NCBI RefSeq assembly: GCF_000717645.1
Contig: NZ_JNZZ01000002.1
Span: 1 to 64,000 of the forward strand
Source: Streptomyces californicus
Lineage (GTDB): Bacteria; Actinomycetota; Actinomycetes; Streptomycetales; Streptomycetaceae
Length of the DNA stretch: 64,000 nucleotides
Reading direction: 5' to 3'
Both the position numbers and the translations under genes were made by a program. Below, piece after piece: positions 16,277 through 24,447 of this stretch. The stretch's first letter is position 1, and each line of letters opens with the position of its first letter. Under the pieces are notes generated by a model. That model had not been told where the DNA came from, ran no database searches, and saw only the letters and a program-made list of their open reading frames with translations.

Positions 16277-17237
16277 GGAAGAGCAGCCCCCCGTAGTACC
16301 AGCCGGATCCCACCGTGGGCGTGTAGCAGAGGTCGCCCGGCTTCAGCCGGCCGTCGAGCGCCATCTCGGAGAGCACGATGGGCACCGAGGCGCTGCCGGT
16401 GTTCGCCCGCGTCTCGTAGTTGGTGACGAAGCGCTCCTGCGGGATGGAGAGGCGTTCCCGTACGGCGGTGTGGAGCTGGCCCGTGCCCGGGTGCGGCACC
16501 ACCCAGTCGATCTCCTCCATCTTGGCGCCCGAACGGGCCAGCATCCGGGCGGCCAGATCGGCGTGCGAGTCCGCCGCTATGGAGACCAGCTCCCGGCTGC
16601 TCTTGATCCACCCGTTCGGCGGGTACACCGTCACCGTCTCCCGGCCGGAGCCGTCGCTGATCAGCAGCGAGTCCCACAGCCCCGCGTCCGGCTCCGCGCC
16701 GCGCGAGAGCACGGCCGCCCCGGCCGCGTCGCCCACGATCAGCTCGCCCTTGCTGCCGGGGCGCACCCGGCGCGAGAAGCGCTCACTGGAGACGACGAGC
16801 GCGTGCCGCCAGTCGGTGTGCGTGCCGAAGTACGCCGCCGCCGTCTGGACCCCGTGCACGAACCCGGTGCAGGCCCCGCACACGTCGAAGGCCAACGCCC
16901 GCTCGGCGCCCAGCAGATGGGCGGTGTGCGGAGCCCACTCGGGGACGAACTGGCGGTCGGTCCAGTTGCTGAAGACCACCAGGTCGATCTCGCCGGGCGC
17001 CACGCCCGCCTGATCCAGCGCGGCGCGGGCGGCACGCACCCCCATGTACGCGGGGGTCTCCTCCTCGTCCGCGACATGGCGGCTGCGGACGTCGAGCCGT
17101 CCGATGACCGCCTCGTCCACCGCGTTGCCGGCGGGGTCGTCGGCGCTCTCGTTCTCGACCAGGAGGCGTGGGTAGTAGTGCCCGAACCCGGACAGGCGCA
17201 GGCCGCTCTCGCGCCACAGGGAGGTCTCGTCGTGCAT
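16269..17237 (-). CDS. KAS III-like ketoacyl synthase A
   Basis: 322 residues of the FabH/KAS III family with a complete Cys-His-Asn triad: C123 (GACTGF), H249 (VVPHPGTG) and N279 (YETRANTGSAS). It is therefore likely to be active. Unlike FabH, the acyl-entrance region reads NWTDRQFVPEWAPHTAH, so a non-acetyl primer is plausible. KAS III enzymes usually start chains by condensing an acyl-CoA with malonyl-ACP; several secondary-metabolism relatives instead transfer acyl groups or use malonyl-CoA. ATG 17237 is preceded by a weak GAGAG. A 65-bp gap to the next KAS III gene is the largest inside the operon. Confidence 0.87.
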   Translation of the reverse strand: MHDETSLWRESGLRLSGFGHYYPRLLVENESADDPAGNAVDEAVIGRLDVRSRHVADEEETPAYMGVRAARAALDQAGVAPGEIDLVVFSNWTDRQFVPEWAPHTAHLLGAERALAFDVCGACTGFVHGVQTAAAYFGTHTDWRHALVVSSERFSRRVRPGSKGELIVGDAAGAAVLSRGAEPDAGLWDSLLISDGSGRETVTVYPPNGWIKSSRELVSIAADSHADLAARMLARSGAKMEEIDWVVPHPGTGQLHTAVRERLSIPQERFVTNYETRANTGSASVPIVLSEMALDGRLKPGDLCYTPTVGSGWYYGGLLFRV

Positions 17238-17302
17238 CTCTCGTCTTCCCGTACTGTGCGGTGGTGCCGGGGAGCGCCCGGCGGAGGTGGGGGCGTGCGG
17301 GC

Positions 17303-18346
17303 TCACGGGATGCGCAGGAGCATCGCGCCCCAGCTGAAGCCGCGCCCGATGCCGATCGTCGCGACGAGGTCGCCGGAGCGGATCTTCCCCGCGCGCAGGT
17401 TCTCGGAGAGGCAGCTCGGGATGGAGACGCTGGAGGTGTTGCCGCGCTCCTGGATGTTGGTCAGCAGCTTCTCGCGCGGGATCTCCAGCGTCCGGCACAC
17501 CTGGTTGATCATGTTCAGGTTGCCCTGGTGCGGCACGAACCAGTCGACGTCGTCCACCGTCAGGCTGTTGCGCTCCAGGATCTCCCGGCCCACGTGGGAG
17601 AGCAGCTTCGGGCCGACCGCGCCGACCTCGCGCCCGCGCATCAGCATCTTGTCGTTCTCGTCGATGTCGAACGCGTCGAAGTACGAACCGTCCGCGTGCA
17701 GCGCCACGTCCAGCAGCCCGCACTCCGCGGTGTCCGCCGACCAGACCGCCGCGGCGGCCCCCGCCCCGAACAGCGCCGAGTAGCGGTAGTCGAAGTTCAG
17801 GATCGGGCGCGGGTTCTCCGCGCAGACGACGAGCGCGTTGCGCATGCCGAGCGCCGGGAGCATCGCGGCGGCCGTCGCGGTGCCGTACATGAAGCCCGCG
17901 CAGGCCACGGAGGTGACGTCGAAGCAGGTGGCGTGGCGCAGCCCGGCCTGCTTCTGCAGCGGCAGCGAGATGTCCATGTAGTTGTTGGTGGCGCTGGAGG
18001 GGTTGGTGCGCGGCCGGGTCGTGGACGTCGTGCCGATGACCAGGTCGATGTCGTCCGGACCAAGACCGGCGGCGCTCAGCGCGTCGTCCACCGCCCGGGC
18101 CGCCATCTCCACCGCGCGCTCCTTCTCGTCGGCCGGCCAGTGGCGGCTGACGATCCCGGTGTTCTCACGGATCCAGGCGTCGTCGATGCCCAGCGCGTCG
18201 AGCTGCTCGAAGTGGGCGTTGGTGATCGGCTCACCGGGGAAGTAGTGGCCGATCCCGGCGAGCCGCACCGGGGCGATCGCGGTCGGGGGCAGGGGCCGCA
18301 GGTGGGCCGTCGCCGGGTCGGGAACGGTCTCGGCGGTCGTGGTCAT
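17303..18346 (-). CDS. KAS III-like ketoacyl synthase B
   Basis: 347 residues, KAS III fold with full triad: C149 (SVACAGFMYG), H273 (WFVPHQGNL) and N303 (ERGNTSSVS). It keeps the TGIVSRHW motif typical of FabH. It differs strongly from KAS III A, for example in TSTTRPRTNPSSATNN and the insertion FDAFDIDENDKMLM, so the two are not a recent duplication and probably handle different substrates or form a heterodimer. ATG 18346 overlaps the CoA-transferase stop (ATGA). The DUF35 protein at 1085 is a possible partner, as DUF35 proteins accompany KAS III/HMG-CoA-synthase-like and thiolase enzymes. Confidence 0.88.
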   Translation of the reverse strand: MTTTAETVPDPATAHLRPLPPTAIAPVRLAGIGHYFPGEPITNAHFEQLDALGIDDAWIRENTGIVSRHWPADEKERAVEMAARAVDDALSAAGLGPDDIDLVIGTTSTTRPRTNPSSATNNYMDISLPLQKQAGLRHATCFDVTSVACAGFMYGTATAAAMLPALGMRNALVVCAENPRPILNFDYRYSALFGAGAAAAVWSADTAECGLLDVALHADGSYFDAFDIDENDKMLMRGREVGAVGPKLLSHVGREILERNSLTVDDVDWFVPHQGNLNMINQVCRTLEIPREKLLTNIQERGNTSSVSIPSCLSENLRAGKIRSGDLVATIGIGRGFSWGAMLLRIP

Positions 18347-20127
18347 CGGTAGAAGCCTTCCGGGTCCATGGTGCGCAGGAGCGAGAGTTCTTCGGTGGTG
18401 ACGGACTTCTCGTCGGTCAGGAACGCGCCGACCCCCGTGGAGCCGTCGGGGAAGTCCCAGCCGGTGAGGTCGCGTACGGCGGCCTCGGGCCCGTCCGGCA
18501 GGTCGGCCTCCGTGCGGCCCCGGCCGGGCACTGGCGGCAGCCAGCTCGTCAGCTCGAAGGCGGCCCCGGCCCCCGCGCGGGTGAAACGGCCGAACTGGCT
18601 GACCACATCGCGGACCCGCAGGCCCGGGCTGGTCAGGTGGGTCAGCCGGGGGACGTAGCGGCGGGCCGAGGCGAGGGCGATCACCACGCAGTCCACGGAG
18701 GAGGCGATGTCGTTGGCCCCGCCGGAGCCGGTGATCCACCGGCCGTCCGGCAGCAGGGTGGTGTTGATGTTGGCGCCCGGATCGATCTCGGCGGCCGACA
18801 GCACCCCCAGGCAGCGGGGGTTGGCGGCGACCGCGCCGCCCAGCGTCTCCGCGACCCCGGCCAGCATCTGCGAGCGCTCCGCGTGCCGCTGGCTGAAGAG
18901 GAAGACGTCGCCGGGCTCGGGGTCCATCGACTGCAGGCCCAGCTCGGCGGCCACCCGTACCTGGACGCCCTCGTCCGCCAGCAGCCGGGCCGCCAGCCAC
19001 GCCGACATGTGCGAGGTGCCGATCCCGGCGAGCAGTGTGTCGTAGCCGCGCTCGCGCACCAGGTCCGCGACGGCGCGGGCGCCGAGCACGATCAGCTGCT
19101 CCTGCTCGCTGGGCGCGGCGTCCAGGTCCTCGGGTGAGGGGGTCTTCCCCGCGGCGGCAGTGCCCGGGGGAGCGGGGAAGACCAGTTCGGAGCGGCGCGT
19201 CGCGCCGAGTCTCTCCAGGTAGGCGGCGTGGTCGGGTATCCCGCCGACCCACTCCTCGTACCAGGCGGCGGCGGTCTGCGGGGTCTTGCAGGCGGCCACG
19301 ATGTCGGTGAGGAACGCGTAGTCGTCGAGGTAGCCGTCCACCCCGGCGAGCCCGCCCGTGCGCAGCGACTGCGGGTGGGCGCCGAGCGGCGCCTCGCACA
19401 GCCCGAGGACGCGGGCGGCGGGGATCACCACCCGGTCCGGCATCGCCGCGATCACCTCGTCGTCGACGATCGCCTCCACCGATGCGAGGACGCCGTCGGT
19501 CGCGGCGTACGCGGCCCAGGCGCCCTCGCCCAGCGGGGGAACGGCCACGACGTTGCCCCGGCGGTCGGCGACGACGCCGTGGAAGAGGGTGAGGCGCGGG
19601 CGCAGCGGACTGAGCAGGGTGACCGTGCGCTCCGGGTCCTCGGGGTGCGGCACCTGGTGGAGGACGCCCTCCTTGCCGTGCCGGAGGTCGGTCTCGGCGA
19701 GCATCGAGCCGGTGGTGGCGAAGGGCTGGCCGAGCGCCCCGGCCATCAGCCGCTGGGTGTAGCTCAGCAGCGACCACATCTCCATCTCGAACGGCCTGCC
19801 CTCGGCCAGTTCGCGGTAGAGGCGGTTGGGGCGCGGCGCGGGGTAGGTGTCCCCGACGAAGCCGGTGATCACCTTGCGTACGGCTCCGGAGAGGGCCAGC
19901 GCGTGTGCGCTGGAGTGCACGGCGGTGGTGCTCACGGTCAGGCTGCGGCTTCCCGCGAAGGTGCGGCACACCGCGTTCAGCAGGGCGTTGGGCCGCGACA
20001 TCGTCGCCGCGGCGTGCACGTGGTCACCGGCGCGGACGAAGCGGCGTACCAGGTCGTCGGGGCCGTCGGCCAGGTAGGGGCCGGTGGGGCGGTCGGCGGC
20101 GGAGGGACGTTCGGGCGCTGTGGTCAT
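18343..20127 (-). CDS. Fused-subunit family I CoA-transferase
   Basis: 594 residues carrying both alpha (about 20-330) and beta (about 340-594) domains of a family I CoA-transferase, like glutaconate CoA-transferase or IpdAB but in one chain. Beta-domain landmarks are GIGTSHMSAWLAARLLADEG, the AAELG loop with the candidate catalytic Glu395, and GSGGANDIASSVD, which is very like IpdB/GctB. It would move CoA between acids, or, like IpdAB, catalyse C-C hydrolysis of a CoA ester; presence of the Glu favours true transferase activity. It sits between two ketosynthase genes with ATGA overlaps on both sides, which places it at the start of the pathway or in recycling CoA thioesters. Confidence 0.85.
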   Translation of the reverse strand: MTTAPERPSAADRPTGPYLADGPDDLVRRFVRAGDHVHAAATMSRPNALLNAVCRTFAGSRSLTVSTTAVHSSAHALALSGAVRKVITGFVGDTYPAPRPNRLYRELAEGRPFEMEMWSLLSYTQRLMAGALGQPFATTGSMLAETDLRHGKEGVLHQVPHPEDPERTVTLLSPLRPRLTLFHGVVADRRGNVVAVPPLGEGAWAAYAATDGVLASVEAIVDDEVIAAMPDRVVIPAARVLGLCEAPLGAHPQSLRTGGLAGVDGYLDDYAFLTDIVAACKTPQTAAAWYEEWVGGIPDHAAYLERLGATRRSELVFPAPPGTAAAGKTPSPEDLDAAPSEQEQLIVLGARAVADLVRERGYDTLLAGIGTSHMSAWLAARLLADEGVQVRVAAELGLQSMDPEPGDVFLFSQRHAERSQMLAGVAETLGGAVAANPRCLGVLSAAEIDPGANINTTLLPDGRWITGSGGANDIASSVDCVVIALASARRYVPRLTHLTSPGLRVRDVVSQFGRFTRAGAGAAFELTSWLPPVPGRGRTEADLPDGPEAAVRDLTGWDFPDGSTGVGAFLTDEKSVTTEELSLLRTMDPEGFYR

Positions 20128-21416
20128 GCGTGCTCCAGGGCCATGACGGAGGTCTGCGAGCCGAAGGCGAAGGACAGCGAGACGGCGAGGTCCAGCTCGG
20201 TGTCGCGCGGCCCCTCGGCGACGTGGTCGTGGTCGCACTCGGGGTCCGGCGTGCGGTGGTTGGCGGTCGGGGCCAGTCGCTGGTGGTGGAGCATCAGCGA
20301 GGTGGCGGCGACGTTGATGATTCCGGCCATGCCGAAGGTGTGGCCGTAGATCGGCTTGTTGGAGCCGTGCGGCGGAAGGTCCGCGTCGTCGTGGTGCGGC
20401 AGCAGCCGGCGCAGGGCGCGGCTCTCGGCGAGGTCGTTGTACCGGGTGGCGGTGCCGTGGCCGCAGACGTAGCCGATCTCCTCCGGCTTGCGCCCGGCGT
20501 CGTCGAGCACTCCGGAGACGACCGAGGCGGTGACGTCCCCGACCAGGTCCATGCTGGTGGCGTGGTGGGCCTCGTTGAGGGCGCGGTGGCCCAGGACCCG
20601 TGCGTAGATCCGGGCGCCGCGCTCCCGGGCGGACGACTCGCGCTCCAGGCAGAGCGTCATCGCGCCCTCGCCCAGGGCGAATCCGCGCCGGTCGCGGTCG
20701 TAGGGCCGGACGGCGGTGGCCGGGTCGTCGCGTTCCGGCGAGAGCACGCCGTCCCCGAGCCCCAGGTAGCAGCGGGCGACCTCGGGGGTGATCGGGAACT
20801 CGTGGCCCCCGGCGAGCACCACGTCGGCGCTGCCCGACCGCAGCTCGCGCAGGGCGAGGCCGATCGCGTGGTGGCCGCCGACGCAGGCGCTGCTGACCGT
20901 GGTGACCAGGCCCTTCGCCCCCACGGCGATGGCGGCGAGGGTGGCCGGGCAGCCGGCGAGACCCCGGAACATGGCCGTCGCCTTGCCGGCGTACGGGTCC
21001 TGCTCCGGGCCCGCCGTGATGGTCTCGGCCCACCAGGACAGCGGGCCGCGGGAGGAGGACTGGACGATGCTCAGCCGCTCCGGGGCGATCTGGCCGCGGG
21101 CGATCCCGGCGTCCGCGAGCGCGTCGCCGACGGCGGCCATGGTGGCCAGGATGTCGCGGTTGTACTTCGCGGCGTGCGCCGGAGCGAGGTCGGGCAGCCG
21201 GGAGGCGGTGTCGAACGAACCGAGCTGCGCGGCCGCGTGCACCGGCAGCCCCGCGGCGGCGAAGGCCGGCTTCTCCAACCGGCTCACCTGTGACGTTCCG
21301 GTGGAGACGTGGTTCCAGAAGGCATGGACATCGGGGGTGCCGGGCAGCACGCACCCGATGCCGGTCAGCACGACGGGATCGGAGGGGTCCGGGGAAGGGT
21401 CTCGGCTGCTGTCCAT
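20124..21416 (-). CDS. KAS II-like ketoacyl synthase 3 with intact Cys-His-His triad
   Basis: 430 residues, FabF/KS fold. All catalytic residues are present: C178 (SSACVGGHHA), H320 (CGHGTATRYND) and H359 (YGHTFGMAG). It is the only KAS II-type enzyme in the cluster that looks competent for decarboxylative condensation. The start is ATG 21416 and it is the first gene of the long operon. The substrate channel residues around KATAMFRGLAGCP differ from housekeeping FabF. The cluster thus has one elongating KS, two KAS III, and a KS pair missing one His. Confidence 0.87.
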   Translation of the reverse strand: MDSSRDPSPDPSDPVVLTGIGCVLPGTPDVHAFWNHVSTGTSQVSRLEKPAFAAAGLPVHAAAQLGSFDTASRLPDLAPAHAAKYNRDILATMAAVGDALADAGIARGQIAPERLSIVQSSSRGPLSWWAETITAGPEQDPYAGKATAMFRGLAGCPATLAAIAVGAKGLVTTVSSACVGGHHAIGLALRELRSGSADVVLAGGHEFPITPEVARCYLGLGDGVLSPERDDPATAVRPYDRDRRGFALGEGAMTLCLERESSARERGARIYARVLGHRALNEAHHATSMDLVGDVTASVVSGVLDDAGRKPEEIGYVCGHGTATRYNDLAESRALRRLLPHHDDADLPPHGSNKPIYGHTFGMAGIINVAATSLMLHHQRLAPTANHRTPDPECDHDHVAEGPRDTELDLAVSLSFAFGSQTSVMALEHA

Positions 21417-21498
21417 GGACCGAAGCTAACTGCCCTTACATGAGCCAAAATATGGCCGTCAAGTACTCATACGTGCCAACTTTGATGACCGCCAGTAC
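21417..21498 (-). promoter_or_regulatory. Candidate promoter and operator of the main operon
   Basis: An AT-rich 82-bp gap. On the minus strand a TTGACG -35 box (complement of about 21457-21462) is followed at 18 bp by TAAGGG, a poor -10. Within the spacer GCCATATTTTGGC is a 13-bp near-palindrome. TTGGCAC and GAGTAC lie just upstream, recalling the TetR operator half-sites seen at 154-188, and TGAGTACT is repeated. The match is weaker than at the other three sites, so regulation by the TetR paralogues is only a possibility. Confidence 0.4.
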
Positions 21499-22347
21499 TC
21501 ACTTTTCGGCCGAGCTGCTTGCCTCCCCGGGGTAGGCGCGCGCGTACACACGGCAGCGGCCCCGCCCCCCCCCGGGGGGGGGGGGCGGGGCGCCGCGGCG
21601 GGCCGGGGGGGGGGGGGGCGGGGGGTCTTCCCACGGGACCCCGTTGACCAGCGGGTCGCCGCCCAGCGCCCACTCCCACGGGGAGACGTTCGACAGCGGC
21701 TCCAGGGAGTCGGACATCGGTGCGATGGCGTGCAGCAGATAGCCGACGACGAGGACGCCGGCGGCCACGCCGAGGGCCGGGCCGCGGCCGAGACCGAAGC
21801 CGACGACGGCGTACGCGACACCGGCGTGCAGCACGGCCAGCAGTCCGACCGTCAGCGTCACGGCCGCGACCCCGCCGCCGGAGACGTCCATGTCGAAGGA
21901 GACGACGGAGCCGTACACCGACAGCCACACCAGCACGCTGGTGACGGCCAGTCCGAAGGCGACGCAGAGGAAGCGCACCAGGAAGACGGTGCGGCGGGCG
22001 ACCGGCAGCGCGAGCAGTAGTTCCAGCCGTCCCGCCTCCTCGTCGCCGCCGGTCAGGGCCGCCGTCGCGGTCACGGCCATCAGGCCGAGGAGCAGCGGGA
22101 GCAGGACCGCGTAGAGGTTGCCCTTGAGGTAGCCGCTGGCGCTGCTGATCTGGTCGATCCCGAACGCCGCGGCCATCTCCGGCGAGACGCCGGAGGCGAA
22201 GTCCTCCAGGGCGCCGGACTTCTCCATCGACGGCCAGGCGCCGACGACGGAGAGTGCGAGCAGGACCAGCGCGGCCGACCAGGCGATCAGGGTGCGCTTC
22301 TGGATCTGTACTCCGCGCCGGAAGATCTCCGAGCTGGGCGATGACAT
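21499..22347 (-). CDS. ABC-2 type exporter permease, C-terminus corrupted
   Basis: 282 residues as read. An N-terminal IQKRTLIAWSAALVLLALSVVGAW segment and five or so further membrane helices identify an ABC-2/ABC-transporter permease that partners the ATPase at 22465. Up to WALGGDPLVNGVPW the sequence is family-like. Then it enters Pro/Gly/Arg low complexity encoded by long G/C runs (21561-21625) and ends in a hydrophilic tail. The last transmembrane helix and the short cytoplasmic end expected of the family are missing. Either the assembly is wrong here or the gene end was really lost. ATG 22347; 117 bp after the ATPase gene. It would export the cluster product or confer self-resistance (inference). 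Confidence 0.75.
   Translation of the reverse strand: MSSPSSEIFRRGVQIQKRTLIAWSAALVLLALSVVGAWPSMEKSGALEDFASGVSPEMAAAFGIDQISSASGYLKGNLYAVLLPLLLGLMAVTATAALTGGDEEAGRLELLLALPVARRTVFLVRFLCVAFGLAVTSVLVWLSVYGSVVSFDMDVSGGGVAAVTLTVGLLAVLHAGVAYAVVGFGLGRGPALGVAAGVLVVGYLLHAIAPMSDSLEPLSNVSPWEWALGGDPLVNGVPWEDPPPPPPPARRGAPPPPPGGGRGRCRVYARAYPGEASSSAEK
21561..21625. repeat. Extreme G/C homopolymer tract
   Basis: Contains C9 followed directly by G12 (21565-21585), then G14 (21605-21618) and G6 (21620-21625) with little else. Nothing comparable occurs elsewhere in the window. It interrupts the 3' end of the permease gene and looks more like an assembly or sequencing artefact, or a poorly closed gap, than natural coding DNA. 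Confidence 0.85.
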
Positions 22348-22464
22348 GGTGTGTTTCCCTTCCGGCCGGCCCGGGGGGAGCGGCCATGGTGACGTGAGAC
22401 CCGCGGCTGTGGTGTCCGCCTCGGACGCCCCGGGGTGCGTCCGGCGGATCAGGAGTGGGACCGG

Positions 22465-23433
22465 TCAGGAACCGCCGGAGACGCCTTGCCGCACCGGGCC
22501 GGCGGGCTCCTCGGCCGCGGCGCCCCGGCCGGCGGGGGCGTCGTTCTGGTAGTACTCCAGGAACGCCTCCTCCAGGTCCGGTTCGGGCGCGGTGAGCGTG
22601 GTGATCCGGCGGCCCGCCAGGAACGCCAGCAGCGCGTCGGGCGAGCCGGCCCACGCCAGCGAGACCTCCTGGCCGTCGGGGGAGCGGCGCTCCACGGCCG
22701 AGGCCCCGTCCAGGGCCGCGAGACCGGTGAGCGGGACCTCCTCGCCCTCGGCGAAGGCGATGTGGAAGCGCTGCGCGGCCCGGCGGCGCAGCTCCTTCGT
22801 CGGGCCGGAGGCGGCGAGCCTGCCGCCCTGGAGCACCGCGACCTGGTCGGCCACGCGCTCGACCTCGGAGAGGATGTGCGAGGAGAGCAGCACGCTCTGT
22901 CCGTTGTCCCGGGCCTCCTCGACGGCGGTGAGGAACACCTGCTGCATCAACGGGTCGAGCCCGTTGGTCGGTTCGTCCAGGATCAGCAGCTCCGGCCTGG
23001 CCATGAACGCGCCGACCAGGCCGACCTTGCGGCGGTTGCCGGTGGACAGTCCGCGCACCTTGCGCGAGGGGTCGACGCCGAACCGCTGGACGAGATCGTC
23101 CCGGTGGGCGGTGTCCGTCAGGCCCCGCAGCCGCCCCCAGGACGCCAGCGTCTGCCCGATCGTCAGCCGGTCGTCCAGCCGCAGTTCGCCCGGGAGATAG
23201 CCGATGCGTCCGCGGACCCCGGGGTCGGTCGGGTCCTGGCCCAGCACCCGGACCCGGCCGGACGTGGGCCGGGAGAGGCCCATGAGCATCCGGATCGTGG
23301 TGCTCTTGCCCGCCCCGTTGGGGCCCAGGTATCCGTAGACCACGCCCTGGGGGACGGTCAGGTTCAGCCGGCTCAACGCGGTGAAGTCACCGAACTTCTT
23401 GGTGACGTCCGTACATTCGATGAGAGGGGTCAC
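22465..23433 (-). CDS. ABC transporter ATP-binding protein
   Basis: 322 residues: Walker A GPNGAGKST, Q-loop region GYLPGELRLDD, signature LSTGNRRKVG (LSGGQ variant), Walker B LLILDEPTNGLD and H-loop SSHILSEVE. The C-terminal extension of about 100 residues is the DUF4162-like domain of DrrA-type drug exporters. GTG 23433 is the start. It forms a two-gene exporter with the permease at 21499. Its gene lies on the same strand just upstream of the ketosynthase operon, consistent with product export, though similar exporters are abundant in Streptomyces. Confidence 0.9.
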   Translation of the reverse strand: MTPLIECTDVTKKFGDFTALSRLNLTVPQGVVYGYLGPNGAGKSTTIRMLMGLSRPTSGRVRVLGQDPTDPGVRGRIGYLPGELRLDDRLTIGQTLASWGRLRGLTDTAHRDDLVQRFGVDPSRKVRGLSTGNRRKVGLVGAFMARPELLILDEPTNGLDPLMQQVFLTAVEEARDNGQSVLLSSHILSEVERVADQVAVLQGGRLAASGPTKELRRRAAQRFHIAFAEGEEVPLTGLAALDGASAVERRSPDGQEVSLAWAGSPDALLAFLAGRRITTLTAPEPDLEEAFLEYYQNDAPAGRGAAAEEPAGPVRQGVSGGS

Positions 23434-23553
23434 GTCTCTTCTGCTCTCCTCTTGCGCCCACGGCTCGTGCGTCCACGGTCGGCCGGGGTCGTCCGGCGGG
23501 CATCGGGGGGTGGGGGGTCAGCGACAGGTGTACGGCACGTACAGCACATTCAC

Positions 23554-23572
23554 TGATTACTGAATCTGATCA
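23554..23572. promoter_or_regulatory. Imperfect dyad in an AT-rich island upstream of the ABC genes
   Basis: TGATTACTGAATCTGATCA, with TGAT...ATCA ends and partial inner symmetry, lies about 120 bp upstream of the ATPase start in the only AT-rich part of the gap between 23434 and 23652. It is probably the promoter/operator region of the exporter. No clear -35/-10 pair can be fixed. Confidence 0.35.
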
Positions 23573-23652
23573 ACAGACTAACGGGGCGGCTCACCTGCTG
23601 CAACGAAGCGCCTACCAGCGGTGGCGCGAAACGCCCCCGTCGTGCGGGGTGG

Positions 23653-24447
23653 TCAGGAAGGGGAGGCCGCGGGCGGAGCCGGCTCGCGGTGCGCGGCCGA
23701 AGCGGCCTGCCACCAGTAGCCGTTCTCCACCCCGAGCGCGCTCGTGCGGTCCAGGTGCCCGGAGTCCCGCAGCAGACGGACCCCCGCCTCCAGGAGCGCC
23801 GGATCCCCGGCGGCCACCGAGGCCGCCAACGCCCGTGCCGCACCGAGCGCCTCACCGTCGGGCACCGTGCGCTCCACCGCGCCGAGCCGGGCGAGTTCGT
23901 CCGCGCGTACGCGTTCGCCGGGGATCAGCAGCATCCGCGCGGCCACCCCCCGCCCCGCCCGGCGCAGCAGCGAGTGGACCGCGCCGCCGCCCGGCACCGC
24001 GCCCACCGCCAGCTCCGGAAGGCCGAACGACGCGCCCTCGCCCGCCACCACCAGGTCGCAGGCCAGGGCCAGTTCGAGTCCGCCGCCGAGCGCGTACCCC
24101 TCGACGGCCGCGACCACGGGGAAGGGTGCCGCGTGCAACGCCTGGAAGACCGTGCGGAAATGGGCCCGCCGCACCGCGCGGCGCTGCAGATCGTGCCAGT
24201 CGGGCTCACGGGTGTCGGCGCCGCTGGAGAAGGTCCCGGCGGCGCCGGTGAGCACCAGTGCCCCGGGAGCAGTGTCTTTTCGGCCAGTCAACTGATTTAG
24301 TTCGGCCGCGAGTTGTTCGAGCAGGGCGGTGGACATCGCATTGCGGCGGTGCGGGCGGTTCAGCGTAAGGGTGACCACCCGGCCGGTGTGCTCGACCAGA
24401 AGCGGCTCCGCCTCCGCTTCGGGCGTGCTCTTCGCGGGAGGGGTCAT
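23653..24447 (-). CDS. Enoyl-CoA hydratase/isomerase with both catalytic Glu residues
   Basis: 264 residues, crotonase fold. The oxyanion strand LVLTGAAGTFSSGAD, first Glu in ALGGGLELALACD and second Glu in FGLPELAVGAVPGGG are all present, so a true hydratase or dehydratase is expected. It is translationally coupled to the upstream LuxR-type regulator (ATGA overlap at 24447). It could supply the dehydration step lacking elsewhere in the cluster, removing water from 3-hydroxyacyl-CoAs made by the SDRs. Being co-transcribed with a regulator and separated from the main operon by the exporter genes, its membership of the pathway is an inference. Confidence 0.87.
   Translation of the reverse strand: MTPPAKSTPEAEAEPLLVEHTGRVVTLTLNRPHRRNAMSTALLEQLAAELNQLTGRKDTAPGALVLTGAAGTFSSGADTREPDWHDLQRRAVRRAHFRTVFQALHAAPFPVVAAVEGYALGGGLELALACDLVVAGEGASFGLPELAVGAVPGGGAVHSLLRRAGRGVAARMLLIPGERVRADELARLGAVERTVPDGEALGAARALAASVAAGDPALLEAGVRLLRDSGHLDRTSALGVENGYWWQAASAAHREPAPPAASPS

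Noticed and set aside
21417..21498. Fourth copy of the GGCACT paired operator
   Set aside because: Half-site resemblance exists (TTGGCAC, GAGTAC) but spacing and symmetry do not match the other three, so it is kept only as a weak candidate.
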